Assembly (NCBI GenBank): GCA_009840065.1
Contig: VXON01000122.1
Location: forward strand, 1,372 to 9,132
Source of the DNA: Cenarchaeum sp. SB0662_bin_33
Lineage (GTDB): Archaea > Thermoproteota > Nitrososphaeria > Nitrososphaerales > Nitrosopumilaceae
Reading direction: 5' to 3'
DNA length: 7,761 bases
Below are positions 5,249 through 7,761 of the stretch, one piece after another; position 1 is the stretch's first letter; each line of letters starts with the position of its first letter. Under the pieces are notes generated by a model, which was not told the DNA's origin, ran no database searches, and saw only the letters and a program-made list of their open reading frames with translations. The position numbers and the translations under genes are program-made.

Positions 5249-6090
5249 CCCGATTTTTAAAACGCCTCCTGGCTGACACATTAAACGAGGATGAGCTTAC
5301 TGCCTTGGTGTCGGCGTTTGATCAGATTGGTGACATTGTAATCATCCGCATACCATCATCATTGTATCACAGAAGGCTGGATATTGGACTAGTACTACTC
5401 AATGAGATAAAGATAGTAAATAGTGTGTTCTGCCAGATAACTGATGTTGGCGGTGAGTATCGCACCCGAAGTTTGGAGTTGGTGGCCGGCCGTGGAGGTA
5501 CAAAAACCGCATACAGGGAGAATGGGTGCACGTTTCAGGTGGATGTGGAGAGGGCCTTTTTTACGCCGCGTTTGGCAACAGAGAGGGCAAGAATATCAAA
5601 GATGGTTCAACCAAAAGAAAAGATATTGAACATGTTTGGGGGTGTGGGCATGTATACTATACAGATGGCCAAGGAGTGCTACTGTACAGTATACAATGTG
5701 GATATCAACCCTTATGCCACTACCTTATGCATACGTAACACACAACTGAACCACCTGAAGGGAAGCGTCATATCCGTTACGGATGATGCGAGTGTAATAT
5801 GCCAAAGAATGCAGAATACCTTTGATAGGGTTGTAATGCCACTCCCGGAGAGGACAGATGAGTTTCTAGACGATGCCATATCTGCAGTTAGGGATGCAGG
5901 TATTATACACTACTACTCGCATGTGCACGCAGACCGCAGGCAAGATGCAATACCTGCCATAAGAGAGCACTTTGATGACATAGCACCTGTCCCACATATT
6001 GTACTTGGCAGCCGACTGGTCCGGGCGGTTGGTCCTAGATACTATCAAGCTGTAATTGATGCCAAAATTCACAAAGTCAGGTGTCCGTGA
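5245..6090 (+). CDS. trm5: Trm5-like tRNA (guanine37-N1)-methyltransferase
   Basis: Trm5 transfers a methyl group from S-adenosylmethionine to N1 of G37 next to the anticodon, preventing +1 frameshifting. The 281-residue product shows the family blocks in order: IGDIVIIRIP (28-37), FFTPRLATERARI (105-117), the SAM loop NMFGGVGMYTI (129-139), VDINPYATTLCIRN (152-165), FDRVVMPLP (193-201), GIIHYYSHV (219-227) and RLVRAVGPRYY (257-267). Archaeal Trm5a/b proteins run to about 330 residues with an extra N-terminal D1 domain; the short N-terminus here suggests a D1-less (Trm5c-like) form. The start is TTG at 5245, overlapping the ABCE1 stop as TTGA, which gives the expected family N-terminus and suggests translational coupling. 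The 3' end overlaps the convergent membrane-protein gene by 14 nt. Confidence 0.93.
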   Translation: MTRFLKRLLADTLNEDELTALVSAFDQIGDIVIIRIPSSLYHRRLDIGLVLLNEIKIVNSVFCQITDVGGEYRTRSLELVAGRGGTKTAYRENGCTFQVDVERAFFTPRLATERARISKMVQPKEKILNMFGGVGMYTIQMAKECYCTVYNVDINPYATTLCIRNTQLNHLKGSVISVTDDASVICQRMQNTFDRVVMPLPERTDEFLDDAISAVRDAGIIHYYSHVHADRRQDAIPAIREHFDDIAPVPHIVLGSRLVRAVGPRYYQAVIDAKIHKVRCP

Positions 6091-6292
6091 TTGATGCAGG
6101 GGAGTGACGCGTGGTGGCCATGGAGTATCCTATCCATGCTATTACCGCTAACAGCGCACCTACAATCATGAGCATGGAGAGCTGCATCACTATGGGACTC
6201 CACTCCGAGAGCATCAACAGATATGCGTATATGAAAAAGCCGCCTATGCAGAGTATGAATATCATTACACCTCCGGCCTTTCGTCTATCCAT
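6077..6292 (-). CDS. Small two-helix membrane protein of unknown function
   Basis: A 71-residue protein starting MDRRKAGGVMIFILC, with two hydrophobic segments, about residues 9-29 and 34-58. A short SEWSP turn separates them, and the hydrophilic tail runs from about 59 to 71. The positive N-terminus (RRK) suggests it stays inside, giving a hairpin topology with both ends in the cytoplasm. I do not recognise a named family. The start is chosen at 6292, not further upstream, because a TATA-like box is centred about 28 nt before it and the longer frame would run through that box and the end of the next gene. Its last 14 nt overlap the end of trm5 on the other strand. Confidence 0.75.
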   Translation of the reverse strand: MDRRKAGGVMIFILCIGGFFIYAYLLMLSEWSPIVMQLSMLMIVGALLAVIAWIGYSMATTRHSPASITDT

Positions 6293-6314
6293 TGAACTAT
6301 AACTGTAGGCACCC

Positions 6315-6326
6315 AATTTATTATTT
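6315..6326 (-). promoter_or_regulatory. TATA-like box of the small membrane-protein gene
   Basis: On the minus strand AAATAATAAATT is centred about 28 nt before the ATG at 6292, compatible with a leaderless mRNA. It overlaps the last codons and stop of the upstream acetyltransferase gene. Confidence 0.55.
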
Positions 6327-6824
6327 CGAGCCAAATTCAATTGCCATAAGAAAGGCATCCTCGCCATCCCTATAGTATGAATTTAGTTGCTGCTTTATGA
6401 TAAAGCCCAGCTCCTCATACAGCCTCACAGCTCCATTGTTGCTACACCGCACCTCAAGATACATCTCTACGCACTGTCTGCTCTGTATGCCCTTGATGGC
6501 CTCCTCGACTAGTATGCGGCCTATGCCCTTCCTGCGGCAATCTGGAAGTACGGCGACCGAGACCATGTGCCCTTTTTTGACAAATCCCAGCCGCCGAAAA
6601 GATGAAAAACCATACTCGGTCTTGCACATTATATAGCCAACATATCTGTCACCCTCTAGGGCCACTATGAATGCCTCGGGTATCTCCGCCAAGAGACTCT
6701 CGTAAAAGTAGTCCGAATAATGTTCCGGCAACGTCTTTAGGTTTATCTCCATTATGGGTATCAGATCTGATGACTGTGCACGCCTGTATGTACGCCCATT
6801 ACTACCCCGTAATATGGACTGCAT
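6321..6824 (-). CDS. ard1: Ard1/RimI-type protein N-terminal acetyltransferase (GNAT)
   Basis: GNAT enzymes of this type transfer acetyl from acetyl-CoA to the alpha-amino group of nascent proteins. The 167-residue length equals that of the Sulfolobus Ard1 protein as I recall it, and the order of motifs fits: LPEHYSDYF (32-40), VGYIMCKTEYGFS (62-74), KKGHMVSVAVLPDCRRKGIG (83-102) containing the acetyl-CoA loop RRKGIG, MYLEVRCSNNGAVRLYEELGF (121-141) and YYRDGEDAFLM (150-160). The YLEVR-SN and LYEELGF blocks are typical of NatA-type archaeal enzymes. The ATG at 6824 has a TATA box centred 26 nt upstream. It lies between the DCC gene (37-nt gap) and the membrane-protein gene (28-nt gap), all on the minus strand. 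Substrate specificity cannot be read from the sequence. Confidence 0.92.
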   Translation of the reverse strand: MQSILRGSNGRTYRRAQSSDLIPIMEINLKTLPEHYSDYFYESLLAEIPEAFIVALEGDRYVGYIMCKTEYGFSSFRRLGFVKKGHMVSVAVLPDCRRKGIGRILVEEAIKGIQSRQCVEMYLEVRCSNNGAVRLYEELGFIIKQQLNSYYRDGEDAFLMAIEFGSK

Positions 6825-6845
6825 TACAAATTACACGCACTATGA

Positions 6846-6855
6846 TTTAATTAAA
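6846..6855 (-). promoter_or_regulatory. TATA box of the Ard1-like gene
   Basis: The palindromic run TTTAATTAAA is centred 26 nt before the ATG at 6824, the ideal spacing for a leaderless archaeal transcript. It shows that the gene need not depend on the upstream DCC gene. Confidence 0.65.
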
Positions 6856-6861
6856 TGGTTG

Positions 6862-7242
6862 CTAAATATTTCGCCGCGGAGCATCAAAGGGTATATGCTT
6901 GCTATGTGTAATCAGGCTATATGAGCGAAGAAATATACTACAGGCATCAGAGCATTTTGCATCATCGTGACTCATTCCTAGACCGCCCTTGGTGGTGAGA
7001 ATTGACCGTATCAGTGGTAAAATGGCCGCCCTGCCGCCGTATGCTCCCCTCTTATCTATGACCCAGAACATCTCTGTGGCGGCATCATCTAGTATCTCTT
7101 CTCTGATTCGTTTGCCCTCCGGCGTGTAGTGGCCAACGATGGTGAGCCTACCACTGGCAAGCGCATCCACCGTGCGGGCAAAACGGTGGCACAATTTACA
7201 AGTATCATCATACAACATTATGGGCAGATTCATAACGTACAT
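6862..7242 (-). CDS. DCC-family (DUF393) thioredoxin-like protein
   Basis: A 126-residue protein opening with a beta strand and the DCC signature: MLYDDTCKLCHRF, with the redox-type pair C15-x2-C18 preceded by two Asp. The family has a predicted thioredoxin-like fold and is named thiol-disulfide oxidoreductase, although biochemical proof is sparse. A further conserved-looking block is MFWVIDKRGAYGGRAAI (58-74); two more cysteines lie at 97 and 101. There is no signal peptide, so it is likely cytoplasmic. The frame continues upstream to 7440, but that extension has no family similarity and crosses the TATA-like box and two hairpins. Start at 7242 is used; Met4 (7233) is an equally good choice and fits the TATA spacing better. 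Confidence 0.85.
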   Translation of the reverse strand: MYVMNLPIMLYDDTCKLCHRFARTVDALASGRLTIVGHYTPEGKRIREEILDDAATEMFWVIDKRGAYGGRAAILPLIRSILTTKGGLGMSHDDAKCSDACSIFLRSYSLITHSKHIPFDAPRRNI

Positions 7243-7256
7243 ATCGTTTGTATCGG

Positions 7257-7267
7257 TTAAAAATTTT
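7257..7267 (-). promoter_or_regulatory. TATA-like box of the DCC-family gene
   Basis: On the minus strand AAAATTTTTAA is centred about 20 nt before the ATG at 7242 and about 29 nt before the alternative ATG at 7233. The usual spacing of about 26 nt leaves both open, with slight preference for 7233. Confidence 0.45.
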
Positions 7268-7278
7268 GTCGTGCTGTA

Positions 7279-7297
7279 CCGGACCTGTAGCGTCCGG
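7279..7297. repeat. GC-rich 6-bp hairpin upstream of the IS481-like gene
   Basis: CCGGAC (7279-7284) pairs with GTCCGG (7292-7297) across a 7-nt loop. It lies between the divergent DCC and transposase genes and may be part of the IS terminus or an operator. Confidence 0.5.
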
Positions 7298-7307
7298 AAA
7301 TCATGTC

Positions 7308-7325
7308 GCTTAGCTGAAGCTAAGC
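7308..7325. repeat. 8-bp perfect palindrome upstream of the IS481-like gene
   Basis: GCTTAGCT (7308-7315) is the exact reverse complement of AGCTAAGC (7318-7325), with only two bases between. The near-zero spacer suits a dimeric protein-binding site or a cruciform better than an RNA terminator. It is 45 nt before the transposase ATG. Confidence 0.55.
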
Positions 7326-7342
7326 TTACACCACAAGAACAC

Positions 7343-7353
7343 ATTAAACTATA
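7343..7353 (+). promoter_or_regulatory. TATA-like box of the IS481-like transposase gene
   Basis: ATTAAACTATA lies 17-27 nt before the ATG at 7370, compatible with a near-leaderless transcript. Confidence 0.4.
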
Positions 7354-7369
7354 CGGCTCACCAAGAGAA

Positions 7370-7761
7370 ATGAAGCCAAAACTAACTGACAAGTCCATAC
7401 GATATGCTATTCGGCAGTTGGAGAAGGGTCGGGGTACCAAGGTGGTAGCTGAGGAGCTTTGTGTAACTCAGAGGCACATACAGCGTCTGTGGGCCGAGTA
7501 CTGTAAAACCGGCACGATTCATGTTCAAGGACATGCAGGACGACCCGCCAGCCCGCCACCATCTGAACAAGAGATAACAACAGTACTGGCTGTTCACAGC
7601 AAAAATCCCGAGGGCGTGGTGCGTACTGCAAAAAGACTGCGCAAGGAGGGACATAATATAAGCCGTAACCGTACATATCATATAATGAAGTCCAAAGGTA
7701 TGGTGGCAGATTCAACTATAAAGAATAGGCAACGCAAGTGGGTTAGGTACGAACGTATCTA
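7370..7761 (+). CDS. IS481-like transposase, N-terminal part (runs off the right edge)
   Basis: An open frame of 130 codons from ATG 7370 to the window end, without stops. Residues about 5-42 form a helix-turn-helix (KLTDKSIRYAIRQLEKG, then TKVVAEELCVTQRHIQRLW). A GRP linker follows (57-59), and a second winged-helix-like segment (about 67-112) ends near RTYHIMKSKG. The visible end, KNRQRKWVRYER, is the conserved basic stretch that in archaeal IS481-type transposases comes just before the DDE (rve integrase) catalytic core, which lies outside the window. Family assignment rests on remembered archaeal homologues. The visible part looks intact. It faces away from the DCC gene. Confidence 0.78.
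   Translation, partial: MKPKLTDKSIRYAIRQLEKGRGTKVVAEELCVTQRHIQRLWAEYCKTGTIHVQGHAGRPASPPPSEQEITTVLAVHSKNPEGVVRTAKRLRKEGHNISRNRTYHIMKSKGMVADSTIKNRQRKWVRYERI

Noticed and set aside
7243..7440. N-terminal extension of the DCC protein and minus-strand frames up to 7715
   Set aside because: The extension shows no family similarity and crosses the TATA-like box and hairpins; the further frames are antisense to the IS481-like transposase.

Overview
The window looks like chromosomal DNA of an ammonia-oxidising archaeon relative (Nitrososphaeria/Thaumarchaeota). The basis is an archaeal-type 5S rRNA gene standing alone; an archaeal/eukaryotic ribosome-recycling factor (ABCE1/Rli1); a Trm5-type tRNA G37 methyltransferase; an Ard1-like N-terminal acetyltransferase; and start codons preceded by A/T-rich TATA-like boxes about 25 nt upstream, with no Shine-Dalgarno, as expected for leaderless archaeal mRNAs. 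Base composition is intermediate (judged by eye, not counted). Two transposase genes of different families in under 8 kb point to a genome that carries mobile elements. The genus assignment is inference.

Layout. (1) 1-454, minus: an acylphosphatase whose C-terminus runs into a heptad-repeat tail encoded by identical 42-bp tandem repeats and leaves the window. (2) 455-2169: a gene-poor, decayed stretch. Its centre is a wrecked IS1595-family transposase (800-1707, minus) with an in-frame stop and about four frameshifts. It is flanked by two short open frames of unknown identity, which may be the halves of an interrupted gene, and by several hairpins and an imperfect inverted repeat. (3) 2170-2292: 5S rRNA, followed 21 nt later by a 47-residue YHS/TRASH metal-binding protein. 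(4) 2459-3397, minus: an asparagine-synthetase-like ATP-pyrophosphatase without the glutaminase domain and with a C-terminal zinc ribbon. It is divergent from (5) 3464-6090: ABCE1 and Trm5, overlapping by 4 nt. (6) 6077-7242, minus: a two-helix membrane protein, an Ard1/RimI acetyltransferase and a DCC-family (DUF393) thioredoxin-like protein, each with its own TATA-like box. (7) 7243-7761: two hairpins and then the N-terminal part of an IS481-like transposase that leaves the window.

How the genes fit together. The core is translation: 5S rRNA (ribosome), ABCE1 (recycling), Trm5 (reading-frame fidelity through m1G37) and Ard1 (co-translational N-acetylation). The ABCE1-trm5 overlap suggests translational coupling. 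I see no defence system, CRISPR array, toxin-antitoxin pair or biosynthetic cluster. The most unusual items are the repeat-encoded coiled tail on an acylphosphatase, the zinc-ribbon asparagine-synthetase homologue, the tiny YHS gene next to 5S rRNA, and the possible IS-split gene.
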